From Shimia gijangensis (lineage in GTDB: Bacteria > Pseudomonadota > Alphaproteobacteria > Rhodobacterales > Rhodobacteraceae): a stretch of DNA of 64,000 nt. Made by a program: the position numbers and the translations under genes. The stretch spans positions 42,877 to 106,876 of the forward strand of contig NZ_FQZQ01000016.1 in assembly GCF_900142085.1 (NCBI RefSeq). Direction: 5' to 3'. The notes beneath the pieces were generated by a model that saw only the letters and a program-made list of their open reading frames with translations, searched no databases and was not told the origin of the DNA. Shown here piece after piece: positions 55,324 to 63,697 of the stretch (position 1 is its first letter; every line of letters starts with the position of its first letter).

Positions 55324-56343
55324 TCAGCGTCGCTTAAGCGTATCCCCGAATGAGATTGTCGGCGTCAACTCGGTGATCATGGGCGTGTCCTCATCATTGG
55401 CCCGCGCGGCAATGATGCCCGCCGCCTTGGCGCCTATCTCACGCCGACACGCATCCATGGTGGCCAATTGGCGCGGCAATCCCTGAAGCAGCTCAACGCC
55501 GTTGAACCCCGCAAGCCCGATCTGCCCCGGGACATCTATCCCTTGCTCCAGCAGGTACAAAAGCCCTCCGGCCCCAATCATATCATTGGAGTAGTACAAG
55601 AAATCGAGTTCCGGATTGCGCTCCAGCATGGCGGCCGTCATCTCACGGCCCTTGGCCAAAGCTGAGCCGCCCGAATAAAACTCTTTCTCCGCGATCTCCA
55701 CTCCGTCCTTGGCAAGAGCTTCGGTAAAGCCTTCGAACCGTTTGCGGGCCCGGTGATCCAGAGGCATCTTGGTGCCCATAAATCCGATTTGGCGATACCC
55801 GGCCTTGAGGATTGCTTTGGCCATTTCACGGCCTGCGCGCCGATGTGAAATGCCAACCATTGCGTCTACCGGTTTGCCATCCACATCCATGATTTCAACC
55901 ACAGGAATGCCGCTGGCATTTAGCATTGCGCGGGCGGCCTCTGTGTGTTCAAGCCCCGCGATGATGACACCAGAAGGGCGCCACGACAGCATTTCATAAA
56001 GAACTTTTTCTTCTTTTTCAGGAAGATAGTCGGTCACGCCGACCACTGGCTGCAGCTCTGTATCCTCAAGCACCTGACTAATACCGCCCAGAACTTCGGG
56101 GAATACCATGTTGGACAGTGACGGTATAATCACCGCCACAAGGTTCACCCTTTGACTGGCCAGAGCCCCGGCAATTTTGTTGGGTACATAGCCCAGCTCT
56201 TTGGCCGCCTTCTGCACCCGTTCGCGGGTCGCATTAGAGACATCGCCACGGTTGCGCAGCACGCGGCTGACCGTCATTTCAGAAACCCCTGACGCATCGG
56301 AGACATCGCGCAGAGTTAAAGACCGCTTTTCATCATTTGCCAC
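55324..56343 (-). CDS. LacI-family transcriptional regulator
   Basis: This 339-residue regulator has the N-terminal helix-turn-helix LTLRDVSDASGVSEMTVSRVLRN, the hinge helix KIAGALAS and a periplasmic-binding-protein-like ligand domain. Members of this kind often control sugar or sugar-acid use. GTG start with GGAAG six bases upstream. A symmetric LacI-type operator lies 28 bases before the start codon. The neighbouring substrate-binding protein gene could be a target. Confidence 0.93.
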   Translation of the reverse strand: MANDEKRSLTLRDVSDASGVSEMTVSRVLRNRGDVSNATRERVQKAAKELGYVPNKIAGALASQRVNLVAVIIPSLSNMVFPEVLGGISQVLEDTELQPVVGVTDYLPEKEEKVLYEMLSWRPSGVIIAGLEHTEAARAMLNASGIPVVEIMDVDGKPVDAMVGISHRRAGREMAKAILKAGYRQIGFMGTKMPLDHRARKRFEGFTEALAKDGVEIAEKEFYSGGSALAKGREMTAAMLERNPELDFLYYSNDMIGAGGLLYLLEQGIDVPGQIGLAGFNGVELLQGLPRQLATMDACRREIGAKAAGIIAARANDEDTPMITELTPTISFGDTLKRR

Positions 56344-56370
56344 GGGAGACTTCCTGTATGGTTCGCAAAA

Positions 56371-56386
56371 ATGTTACCGCGAACAT
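56371..56386. promoter_or_regulatory. LacI-type operator upstream of the regulator gene
   Basis: ATGTTACCGCGAACAT has symmetric arms ATGTT/AACAT and a central CCGCG, resembling the CG-centred operators of LacI/GalR regulators (for example the gluconate repressor type TGTTACCGGTAACA). Its position fits autoregulation. Confidence 0.6.
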
Positions 56387-56483
56387 GGCAGTGGGTTCAA
56401 GCGTTTGCAGGCAATTGCTGTGCTTTATGAATTTTACAATCCGCCAATGACAACTTCATTTTGACGCGATAGAACGGCGCAAC

Positions 56484-56560
56484 GGCCCCGTGGCTCAACT
56501 GGATAGAGCAGCCCCCTCCTAAGGGGCAGGTTGCAGGTTCGAATCCTGCCGGGGTCGCCA
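56484..56560 (+). tRNA. tRNA-Arg (anticodon CCT)
   Basis: The 77-base cloverleaf has a seven-pair acceptor stem with one G-T pair, D stem GCTC/GAGC, anticodon stem GCCCC/GGGGC with loop CTCCTAA (anticodon CCT, reading AGG), T stem GCAGG/CCTGC with loop TTCGAAT, and an encoded CCA end. It borders a plasmid-like module downstream, and tRNA 3' ends are common integration targets. Confidence 0.97.
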
Positions 56561-56715
56561 AAAAAACCTGAAAAATATGGCTTATTTACATGCCTTTGTG
56601 CAGAAGCGTGCAAAAAGTCCCGCCAGCTTTCAGGCCGAAATCTGCTGAAATGGCCGATTTTTCGTACAAAACCTGTACAAAATTCGCACGTTTGTGCGTT
56701 TTTCGGGGGTCAATC
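56561..56715 (+). promoter_or_regulatory. Leader with GTACAAAA repeats and hairpin
   Basis: Between the tRNA and the initiator-like gene are two copies of GTACAAAA at 56664-56671 and 56675-56682 (11 bases apart, one helical turn), followed by the hairpin CGCAC-GTTT-GTGCG (56685-56698) and a T run. The layout suggests binding sites for the initiator-like protein or attenuation; this is an inference. Confidence 0.4.
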
Positions 56716-57573
56716 ATGAGCCGCCATAGCTTTGATCCCGAAATCGCCGGACGTGTCGGCCTCAATGCAGCGGTGATTTTCCAGAACATCGCCTTCTGGA
56801 TCGAGAAGAACCAAGCCAATCGCCGTAACCTTAGAGACGGGCGGTATTGGACCTACAATTCGATCTCGGCCTTTGGTGAGTTGTTCCCCTATCTGAGCGA
56901 AAAGCAGATCCGAACGGCGCTCGAAAAGCTGGTCAGCGCGGAGCTGATCATCAAGGGCAATTTCAGCGACGATCGTTATGATCGGACCTGCTGGTACGCC
57001 TTGGGCAACTCCATTTGCCCAAATGGGCAAATCGATCCGACCGAAAGGGAAAATGATGCATTTGCCCCTGAGGGCAAGCCATCTGCCCCAGAGGGCAAAT
57101 CCTATAAGAACAGATATAAACCATATCAAAAACCAAATCCTTCGCACGCGAAGGCGGCGGTGCAGGATGAAGTTTCTGAAAAGATTTTGTCCGCCTATCC
57201 CGAGGATCGCGTTCGCGGGAAAGCGGTTTGTCTCTCGCAAATCCGCCAAGCGCTGGCCGACGGAGTGGATGCCAAAGACCTCGAGGACGCCGTGCGGGCC
57301 TATGCGACCGACAGCGAAGGTTTCACCCGCTCGAAGGTGTGCTTCTCCGACAATTGGTTCACGTCTGGCCGTTGGTTGAAATATCTTCACGAAGTCGGGG
57401 AGGCTCGAGAAGTTGGCAAGGCCAAAGAGGTGGAATTGCTAAAAGGTTTGGCCAACTGGGTCACGGACCGCCATCCGCTGTGCCGCCATATCACGCCCGG
57501 CCAAGTAACCGCTTTGCTGGCCGCAAACCTGGTCAGCCCTGCTGAAATCGAGGCGGCGGGGCTTCGAGCATGA
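56716..57573 (+). CDS. Replication-initiator-like winged-helix protein
   Basis: This 285-residue protein has an N-terminal winged helix of the type found in phage and plasmid replication proteins (GLNAAVIFQNIAFWIEK, GRYWTYNSISAF, LSEKQIRTALEKLVSAELI). A Pro/Lys-rich linker with the repeat APEGKP/APEGKS follows, then a C-terminal helical domain. It resembles DnaD or replisome-organizer proteins, but a replication origin was not found, so the role is inferred. It is the first gene after tRNA-Arg and is coupled by ATGA to the MobC-like gene. Confidence 0.65.
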   Translation: MSRHSFDPEIAGRVGLNAAVIFQNIAFWIEKNQANRRNLRDGRYWTYNSISAFGELFPYLSEKQIRTALEKLVSAELIIKGNFSDDRYDRTCWYALGNSICPNGQIDPTERENDAFAPEGKPSAPEGKSYKNRYKPYQKPNPSHAKAAVQDEVSEKILSAYPEDRVRGKAVCLSQIRQALADGVDAKDLEDAVRAYATDSEGFTRSKVCFSDNWFTSGRWLKYLHEVGEAREVGKAKEVELLKGLANWVTDRHPLCRHITPGQVTALLAANLVSPAEIEAAGLRA

Positions 57574-58040
57574 ACGCAACTGATCCCCACAAAGAGCAGA
57601 GAGCAAGGGTACCCACCGATTACATCGGCGGGACTTGTGAGGGGCGGCAAGCCTCCCCTTCAAACCCCAACCAGACGCGCGCAAGCGGCGTCAAAGAGGG
57701 CCATTCCGAGAGCGTGATCTTTCGATGCACCCCGTCGGAAAAGGCAGCACTTGTGGCCAAGGCGCGCGCCGCTGGCCTGCCCAATGCCACGCTGATGCGC
57801 GAGGCCTTGGGGCTGACCGAGGCACGTCGGCGCAAGCCCGTCCCCCGAGTTGACCCGAAACTGACCTTTGCGATTGCCCGCGTCGGCGGCAACCTCAATC
57901 AGCTCTCCAGCTGGATCAACGGCGCGGTCAAGTCCGGCCGCGCGAGCCAGATCGATGCGCTCAAGGTCGCTGCTCGGCTGGTGGTCATCGAACGGCAGAT
58001 GGCGCAGATTGTGGCGGCGCACACAGGCGGCGGCGAATGA
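57570..58040 (+). CDS. mobC: MobC-like relaxosome protein
   Basis: This 156-residue protein has the ribbon-helix-helix-like region of mobilization accessory proteins (VIFRCTPSEKAALVAKARAAGLPNATLMREALGL) and the typical C-terminal RVGGNLNQLSSWIN. It would bind the transfer origin beside the relaxase. Its ATG overlaps the stop of the upstream gene and its end overlaps the relaxase start (ATGA), so the three genes are coupled. Confidence 0.82.
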   Translation: MNATDPHKEQRARVPTDYIGGTCEGRQASPSNPNQTRASGVKEGHSESVIFRCTPSEKAALVAKARAAGLPNATLMREALGLTEARRRKPVPRVDPKLTFAIARVGGNLNQLSSWINGAVKSGRASQIDALKVAARLVVIERQMAQIVAAHTGGGE

Positions 58041-59593
58041 TCATCTCGTTCTTCTCCACCGGCACTGGTGGCGGTGCGGCCCCCATGGATTACCTGACTG
58101 CACGCGAAGTTCTGGCCTATGACGAGAACCGCAACCTGATCCGCGACGACACCGGTCAGCCGCAAACAAAGATTCGAGACCCGCTGCCAGAGGTGCTGCA
58201 CGGCAATCCAGACCAAACCCGTGACCTGATCGACGCGAGCCCCAACAAGTGGAGCTACACGGCAGGCGTGATCAGCTTTGCCGATTACGATGATCCCAGT
58301 CCCGACGCCCAGCAAGAGGCCATTGAGCTATTTGAGGCTCTGGCCTTTGCTGGGCTGGACAGGGATCAATACGATTGCCTCTGGGTGCGCCACTCGCATG
58401 AAGGCAATGTCGAGCTGCACTTCTGCGCGCCACGCCTTGAGCTAAGCACGGGCAAGGCGCTGAACATCGCGCCGCCAGGACATGAGAACGCTTTTTCCAG
58501 CCTGCGTGATCTGATGAACAAGACCCACTGTTGGGCAGACCCTTTGGAGCCAGATCGCGCTCGCGAAGTGAGGGCGACGATTGAAGCGCCGACACGCGCG
58601 CAAGGGCGCGAGGCGCTGCACGAATGGATCCTCGATCAGATCAGCGTCGGCAGCATCACCGGCCGCGCCAGCATGATCGACGCGCTATCAGGGGCGGGTT
58701 TCGAGATCCCCCGTGCGAGCAAGAATTACATCACCGCCAAAGACCCCGACACCGGCGAGCGCTGGCGTTTGAAAGGAGAGATTTTCCATGACGACTGGCA
58801 AGCCGAACCGCCTCGCCGAGAAATTGAACGCGGACCTGGAAACGATCCGGAGCGACCACGCCGCCTTGATGGCATCTCAGCTGGAGAGCTTCAGGAGCGA
58901 TTTCAGCAGCATTGCGACCAGCGCGCTGCATACAATCGACACCGATATCAGGTTCTTTCTCAGCGACAGCAAGAGCGAGTTGGAGAGGCGGAGCGAGACG
59001 ATCCGGCGCTGGCTGACGATCTCGCCTTGGGTGATCGTGGGGGTGGTCTCAGCCTGGATCGCGACAGTGCTGATCGCGAGTTGGTTCTGGACGGGTTTGA
59101 TCACGCGCTCGGAAATGACGAGGCTTGGCCTGACACGGATCGAACAGGCCGGGCAGACATGGGTGACGCTGGACCCCGACCGGACCGAATTGAAGACCTG
59201 CACATTGGCGCAGAGGCCGATCATCTGCATCGAGATCAAGGAGCCCTAGATGACACATACCCTGACAGCATTGGAACGCGAATTGCTCGCATCCGTCGAG
59301 CGGTTGGTGACGGCGTGCGAGAGCTCAGCCAAGGAATTGCACGCCTTGGAGAAACGCTCGACCAGCAGGATCGAAAGCAAGGTGAATGGCTTGGCGCATT
59401 GCGTGGCGCTATTGATGAAATCACATCTCACGTCCGTCACCACATTGGCCGACTTGCTGCGCGAGGAGCGGACCTACGAGACGCTTCAGGCGGGATTAGA
59501 AACCAGCTGGAAACTAGCGAAAGACGCCGAGAAGCGGCTGAACGAGAGCTAGACGCGAGAGATAGTCACCGCAGCGCCGAGCACTCACTTTGA
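58037..59593 (+). CDS. Relaxase/mobilization nuclease
   Basis: This 518-residue protein has a conserved N-terminal relaxase part with the metal histidine triad H119, H121, H128 in VRHSHEGNVELHF. It would nick the transfer origin and stay bound to the DNA 5' end during mobilization. The catalytic Tyr is probably Y19 in MDYL. From about residue 250 the sequence becomes Arg/Asp/Glu-rich and low in complexity, exactly where two other genes are encoded in another frame of the same DNA. No coupling protein or type IV secretion genes are nearby, so it is mobilizable only with help. Confidence 0.85.
   Translation: MIISFFSTGTGGGAAPMDYLTAREVLAYDENRNLIRDDTGQPQTKIRDPLPEVLHGNPDQTRDLIDASPNKWSYTAGVISFADYDDPSPDAQQEAIELFEALAFAGLDRDQYDCLWVRHSHEGNVELHFCAPRLELSTGKALNIAPPGHENAFSSLRDLMNKTHCWADPLEPDRAREVRATIEAPTRAQGREALHEWILDQISVGSITGRASMIDALSGAGFEIPRASKNYITAKDPDTGERWRLKGEIFHDDWQAEPPRREIERGPGNDPERPRRLDGISAGELQERFQQHCDQRAAYNRHRYQVLSQRQQERVGEAERDDPALADDLALGDRGGGLSLDRDSADRELVLDGFDHALGNDEAWPDTDRTGRADMGDAGPRPDRIEDLHIGAEADHLHRDQGALDDTYPDSIGTRIARIRRAVGDGVRELSQGIARLGETLDQQDRKQGEWLGALRGAIDEITSHVRHHIGRLAARGADLRDASGGIRNQLETSERRREAAERELDARDSHRSAEHSL
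58788..59249 (+). CDS. MobB/MbeB-like membrane protein nested in the relaxase gene
   Basis: This 153-residue protein is read in a different frame wholly within the relaxase gene. It has a helical coiled-coil-prone N-terminus (AEKLNADLETIRSDHAALM) and one membrane helix at about 79-103 (WVIVGVVSAWIATVLIASWF). GGAGAG lies about ten bases before its ATG. RSF1010 MobB and ColE1 MbeB are likewise nested in their relaxase genes; MobB associates with the membrane and promotes transfer. Assignment rests on this layout and the membrane helix, not on strong sequence motifs. Confidence 0.65.
   Translation: MTTGKPNRLAEKLNADLETIRSDHAALMASQLESFRSDFSSIATSALHTIDTDIRFFLSDSKSELERRSETIRRWLTISPWVIVGVVSAWIATVLIASWFWTGLITRSEMTRLGLTRIEQAGQTWVTLDPDRTELKTCTLAQRPIICIEIKEP
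59250..59552 (+). CDS. MbeD-like protein nested in the relaxase gene
   Basis: This 100-residue, almost entirely helical protein starts MTHTLTALERELLASVERL, resembling the LT-x2-E-x2-LL opening of ColE1 MbeD-type mobilization proteins. It begins immediately after the stop of the MobB-like gene (TAGATG) and has GGAG six bases before its ATG. It ends 41 bases before the end of the relaxase gene. A coiled coil with leucines spaced about seven residues apart suggests oligomerisation. Confidence 0.6.
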   Translation: MTHTLTALERELLASVERLVTACESSAKELHALEKRSTSRIESKVNGLAHCVALLMKSHLTSVTTLADLLREERTYETLQAGLETSWKLAKDAEKRLNES

Positions 59594-60345
59594 TCTAACT
59601 GCAAATGTTGGTGTGGTTAGAAGGTCTATGGCGGGAGTCCCAAATTCGTTCTGCAGCAATTAGCCACATGTTTGCGATTTCCTTGATGGGTGCGCATGCG
59701 GAGAAACCAGTCATCCGCGCGCCCGGGATAGATGACCGAGTTGCGGGACACAGCCGCCTTTTGATGATGCGGCTTTCGCTTGCGCAGAAAATGTTCGCAC
59801 TCGCAGCGGTGAGTTTTCGGCGATGCAGCGGATTTCACCAAACCAGCCGTTCATCCGTATCGATCCAGCCGAATTTCAAACCGCCCTTTCGCTGCGGGCG
59901 GATTTAACAATCGAGATGCGGGACAAGCCTGCCGCTCGATGCAGCCACATTAATGGCAGCTTTAGAAACTAAAGTTACCTCCTTTTTAGCTCGGCAATCA
60001 CGATGTTGGCGGTTTGCAGTGCCAGGTCAATTAGTGGAATTTTTTCTGCCCCATTCTGTTTCGTATCAATCGCGGCCCAGATCAACCCGAGCGTAAGATG
60101 ACACTCTCTAGCGAGTGGTTCATTGGGCTCACCAGGGACGGCCCAAACCGGGCTTTGATGGAATGCCGAAAAGAGCGCACACCAGCCGCAGGTTTCGGAT
60201 GCGGCATTGGTTGGAATGGGCGCAATGAGACCTACGCTGCAGAACGCACCAAGGTCCGTATTGGAGTGTTTGGTCTTAGGGAAACGTGTTAGCTAACGCT
60301 CAAGTGACTGTGTAAAATTGGCCATTTAGGTGCCGCCCATATTGC
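59594..60345. other. Spacer between mobilization module and autotransporter
   Basis: This 752-base stretch has no gene with a start codon that I can support. A 100-codon plus frame at 59605-59907 looks random. The minus strand holds a coding-like open frame without a start codon (see 59975-60292). No copy of the tRNA 3' end was found that could mark the right end of an integrated element. Confidence 0.5.
59975..60292 (-). pseudogene. Start-less open frame with coding-like C-terminus
   Basis: A 106-codon minus-strand frame runs between stops with no ATG, GTG or TTG. Its last 45 codons read like a real protein (HLTLGLIWAAIDTK, then IPLIDLALQTANIVIAEL, ending KRR). This may be the 3' end of a gene that lost its front part on integration of the neighbouring module, or chance. 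I recognise no family. Confidence 0.3.
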
Positions 60346-63300
60346 CTAAAAATTCCAGCTAACTCTAATTCCTCCACCGAACTCTTCGCCATAAGTGTTC
60401 ACCGTGTATACAAGGCCGGCGGATACGTCCCATGCACTACCGGGTGCGGCCCGAAGACCAAGTCCAACGGACAGTGAATCCGGCCCGCGATGTGTACCAA
60501 CGAACGATTGGGAAACTCCGGGTGTGGAGGCAAAGGAGGCGTCGATACTATGCGTTCTTTGTGAGGAAGCGAGGAAATCGTGCTCATAGCGCGCAAATCC
60601 GATTGGGATAAGCCCGCCGCCAAACTCCGGCCCGGAAAAATTCAACCCGATACTTGCGACGAGGCTTTCTGCTGAAGTATCGTAAATATTTAGAGCTGAA
60701 GATGAAGCACCAGTTTCAGTGAAACCATCCTGACTATAATGGGCGTAGCCCAATCCAAATTCAGGTGCGAAACTAAATGCACCTAATGGTTGCCAACCAT
60801 TGTATTCGGCACGAACGGCAGCTTCGATTGTGCGGCTGCTATAATTTGCATTGTGCGTATTTGCACCGCTCCCAGTGATGGCTGTGCGTGTGCCATCCGT
60901 CTGTGCCCAAGACATACCGGCCATCCCTGTTAGCGACCAGTCGTCAACATCGTAGGCACCGTATGCACCGAGGTGAAATGCGGTGGATGAAAGATCCGAC
61001 GCAATTGCAGATGTATGTTCGTCCATAGAATATGTACCATAGCCAACATATGCGCCGATCCGCCCTTCCGGCGAACTCCACAGGTCAGCGCCCAAAATAA
61101 GCTCTCCCAGATTGTAGTCGAAACCAGCAAGATTACCGTCTGAATCTACATTACCCGCGGAAATTGCAGTATCGATCCAAAAGCGCCGTCCGTCATCCGT
61201 GAAGCCTTCAGCTTTGCCATCGGCGACACCCATTCCACGAGCATTCAACAAGACCATGTTTCGGCGCTGATCACTGTGCTCTAAAGCGACAGTCATATAA
61301 GAGGCATAGATTTCCGGGTGAAGTGTGCCAATTCCCGTCGCACCACCGTGCGTAATCGTTCCGCCCGAGCCTGTTATGAGGCCTGCTACGTTTGTCGTAT
61401 TTGTCGTGCCAGTTGCAGGGTCCAGTGGGACGTTGACCGTCTCAGTGGATATTACCGCTCCGCCGGGTTCGGTGACGACAACAGTTGTCGTCTGTACGGC
61501 ACCCGTTGTTGTGGGGTCTGGAACAACGGTCACTGTGATTGTCGAGATATTTCCTGTCGTTGGCTCAGTGACGATAGTTGTGGTCGTCGAATGAGTGTAG
61601 CCCGTTGTAATCAAGGGGTTGTTTATGAGGCCCACATCTATGAAGGCGATATCGACTTGGTCATCGGTCACGGGATTATTAACGATGGCATAAATTAGAT
61701 TGGCAGGTATGTCGGATCCTGCAGCGGCCAAGGATGCAACCGTTGGCGCCTGTGGTCCTGCATCAAAGCCTTGTACATTGACCGTCAGATCCGGATTATA
61801 GTCCGCCCTCGCAACAGTGTAGATACCATTGTTCCCCCCAGCTATGTAATCCGCCGCAACCGCATTCGCATCAATGGCGAAAGGTACGAACAGGACCGTA
61901 TCGAATCCAGTCAGCGTTGAGGTCGACGAGCCACCGACATTGGCAACAAGCTCCCCTGCGTAAATGGTTGTACCCGGGGTGCAAATGCCGGCAACGCATT
62001 CTCCGGCGGGGCTGATGCCAACCCTAACTTGGTTGGTTCCTGCAAACGCGAGGTTCTCTGCATTCAGCACCACCGATCGCAATCCAACAGACACGTTGCC
62101 ACTGGCTGAGCCCGCCGAAGATGACGAGACCAGATCGATTGTGCTGTTCGTAAACCGTGCAGTTTCAATGCCATCGGCGGCTCCCAAAAAGTCTCCGAAA
62201 CTGGAATTCGTTAGCAGCGTGCCGCCATCGACGATCAGTCTGTCGATGTTGCGGTAAAAGGCAGCTCGGTCGTAAAACGTACCACCGTTCTCAACGCTGA
62301 GGTACTGCCATGCATCCGTTACATCGTCTCTTACCGAATAGCCGGTTGTGTCCAAAGTGCCGCCGTCAATTCTTACCTGGTCAACTTGCAGGCCGCGCCC
62401 CAAGTTGTTCACCCCACCGGTATTAGTTATTGTCGTCGTGCCCGCGCCAACTTCCAATATTAAGGCTTGCGGGTTGGCATCGGCACCCAATACGGCCGCT
62501 TCGGGGCTTCCAAAGTTCAAAGTATTGTCGCCGCTAAACGATAGGGTGCTGCGTACGCCATTGCGTTGCTCGATGCGCAGTTTACCGCCATCTTCAAGTG
62601 AAACCGTACTGTTGTTGAAAACGGGTGCCGTTAGGCGAAGTTCGGAAGATAAGCCATCCACCGTAACAGTGCCGCCATTCACCGTGGATTGTGGCAAGCT
62701 GGAGCCAACGTTACTGAGCAGCCCCAAGACGGAATTGTTTTCGATTACCAGGTTTGCCCCTGAGCCAACAGTCAGATTTCCTTCGGTGCGCGGCGTGATT
62801 GCCGTTCCATCGAATGTTAGATTGGCGCCATCGTCGACCACCACTGACAAACGGTTCAAGTTCGTTGACTGATTGCCAAGTTGGAGGAGGTTGTCGCCAG
62901 TTTCGGCGCGAATCACAGGCGTGCCGCCATCCGGTGCTGCCATGAACAAGTCTGTGCTGTCCTCAAACGTCAGTGAGGCATTGCGCAGCGCCAAAACGCC
63001 GCCGCGCCCAACGGCTCCATCCCCTATCAGCAGGTAACTAATTTGACCCGTGTGTGCTCCATCATCGCTTGCGCCATCTCTCAGCGTTACAGCAGTATTT
63101 TCAAGGGTAAGCCGGTCAAACTGCAACTCAACGACTGTATTGCTTGGGACGGTATTTTCTGTTGGTATATCATACGCGGTGATTTCTAAGGCTGTTCTCC
63201 CGCCGTCAGTTCGCGCAGAGCCGAAATAGGTATTCGCCCAACTGCTATTAAGCCCCCTTGTAAAACTTACGTTGCCGCCAAACCTCAGATGCCCCCCACG

Positions 63301-63555
63301 CGCAGAATTTGCAATCCAGTCGGAATCAAAAACCAGCCCATCATGCGACCCAATTATTGGATTGATCAAGCGGTTCGCGGGGTTTAGCCCCAATAAAAGA
63401 CTCGCATCAACAAGTGTTCGGGCGCATCCCAAACTCAAGCCCGGCTCGGACGCGACAGAGCAGTAGCTTTGTGCTGTGGCGGGCACGGTACTTGCGAGGA
63501 ACAGACCTGTAACTGCCGAAGAACACAGTAAGGCTGCTTTGATTCGACGTTTCAT
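60346..63555 (-). CDS. Autotransporter adhesin-like protein
   Basis: This 1069-residue type V secreted protein has a signal peptide (MKRRIKAALLCSSAVTGLFLAS... ending near ATAQ). A long beta-helix-like passenger with repeated Gly/Asn/Thr/Leu segments follows, then a Thr/Val/Pro-rich linker (about residues 650-745, with TTTIVTEPTT and TTTVVVTEPGG). The C-terminal autotransporter barrel of about 280 residues ends GGIRVSWNF. GAGGAG precedes the ATG at 63555. It probably mediates adhesion or aggregation. Codon use is less biased than in the housekeeping genes, compatible with transfer. Confidence 0.9.
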   Translation of the reverse strand: MKRRIKAALLCSSAVTGLFLASTVPATAQSYCSVASEPGLSLGCARTLVDASLLLGLNPANRLINPIIGSHDGLVFDSDWIANSARGGHLRFGGNVSFTRGLNSSWANTYFGSARTDGGRTALEITAYDIPTENTVPSNTVVELQFDRLTLENTAVTLRDGASDDGAHTGQISYLLIGDGAVGRGGVLALRNASLTFEDSTDLFMAAPDGGTPVIRAETGDNLLQLGNQSTNLNRLSVVVDDGANLTFDGTAITPRTEGNLTVGSGANLVIENNSVLGLLSNVGSSLPQSTVNGGTVTVDGLSSELRLTAPVFNNSTVSLEDGGKLRIEQRNGVRSTLSFSGDNTLNFGSPEAAVLGADANPQALILEVGAGTTTITNTGGVNNLGRGLQVDQVRIDGGTLDTTGYSVRDDVTDAWQYLSVENGGTFYDRAAFYRNIDRLIVDGGTLLTNSSFGDFLGAADGIETARFTNSTIDLVSSSSAGSASGNVSVGLRSVVLNAENLAFAGTNQVRVGISPAGECVAGICTPGTTIYAGELVANVGGSSTSTLTGFDTVLFVPFAIDANAVAADYIAGGNNGIYTVARADYNPDLTVNVQGFDAGPQAPTVASLAAAGSDIPANLIYAIVNNPVTDDQVDIAFIDVGLINNPLITTGYTHSTTTTIVTEPTTGNISTITVTVVPDPTTTGAVQTTTVVVTEPGGAVISTETVNVPLDPATGTTNTTNVAGLITGSGGTITHGGATGIGTLHPEIYASYMTVALEHSDQRRNMVLLNARGMGVADGKAEGFTDDGRRFWIDTAISAGNVDSDGNLAGFDYNLGELILGADLWSSPEGRIGAYVGYGTYSMDEHTSAIASDLSSTAFHLGAYGAYDVDDWSLTGMAGMSWAQTDGTRTAITGSGANTHNANYSSRTIEAAVRAEYNGWQPLGAFSFAPEFGLGYAHYSQDGFTETGASSSALNIYDTSAESLVASIGLNFSGPEFGGGLIPIGFARYEHDFLASSQRTHSIDASFASTPGVSQSFVGTHRGPDSLSVGLGLRAAPGSAWDVSAGLVYTVNTYGEEFGGGIRVSWNF

Positions 63556-63697
63556 TCTGGGCTCCTCGGAAAAAATGACTCCCAATAATTTAGCGTTTGT
63601 CGCGGAAAAGCAAGTATTTTGCATGCGCGCTCAAACATGCACTAAAAATGTTACATTTAAACAGTATGCTATGGTATAGGGGCTACGAGGCCCACTC

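Noticed and set aside
59605..59907. A 100-codon plus frame after the relaxase
   Set aside because: The composition is random-like with no motif, and no ribosome site was seen.
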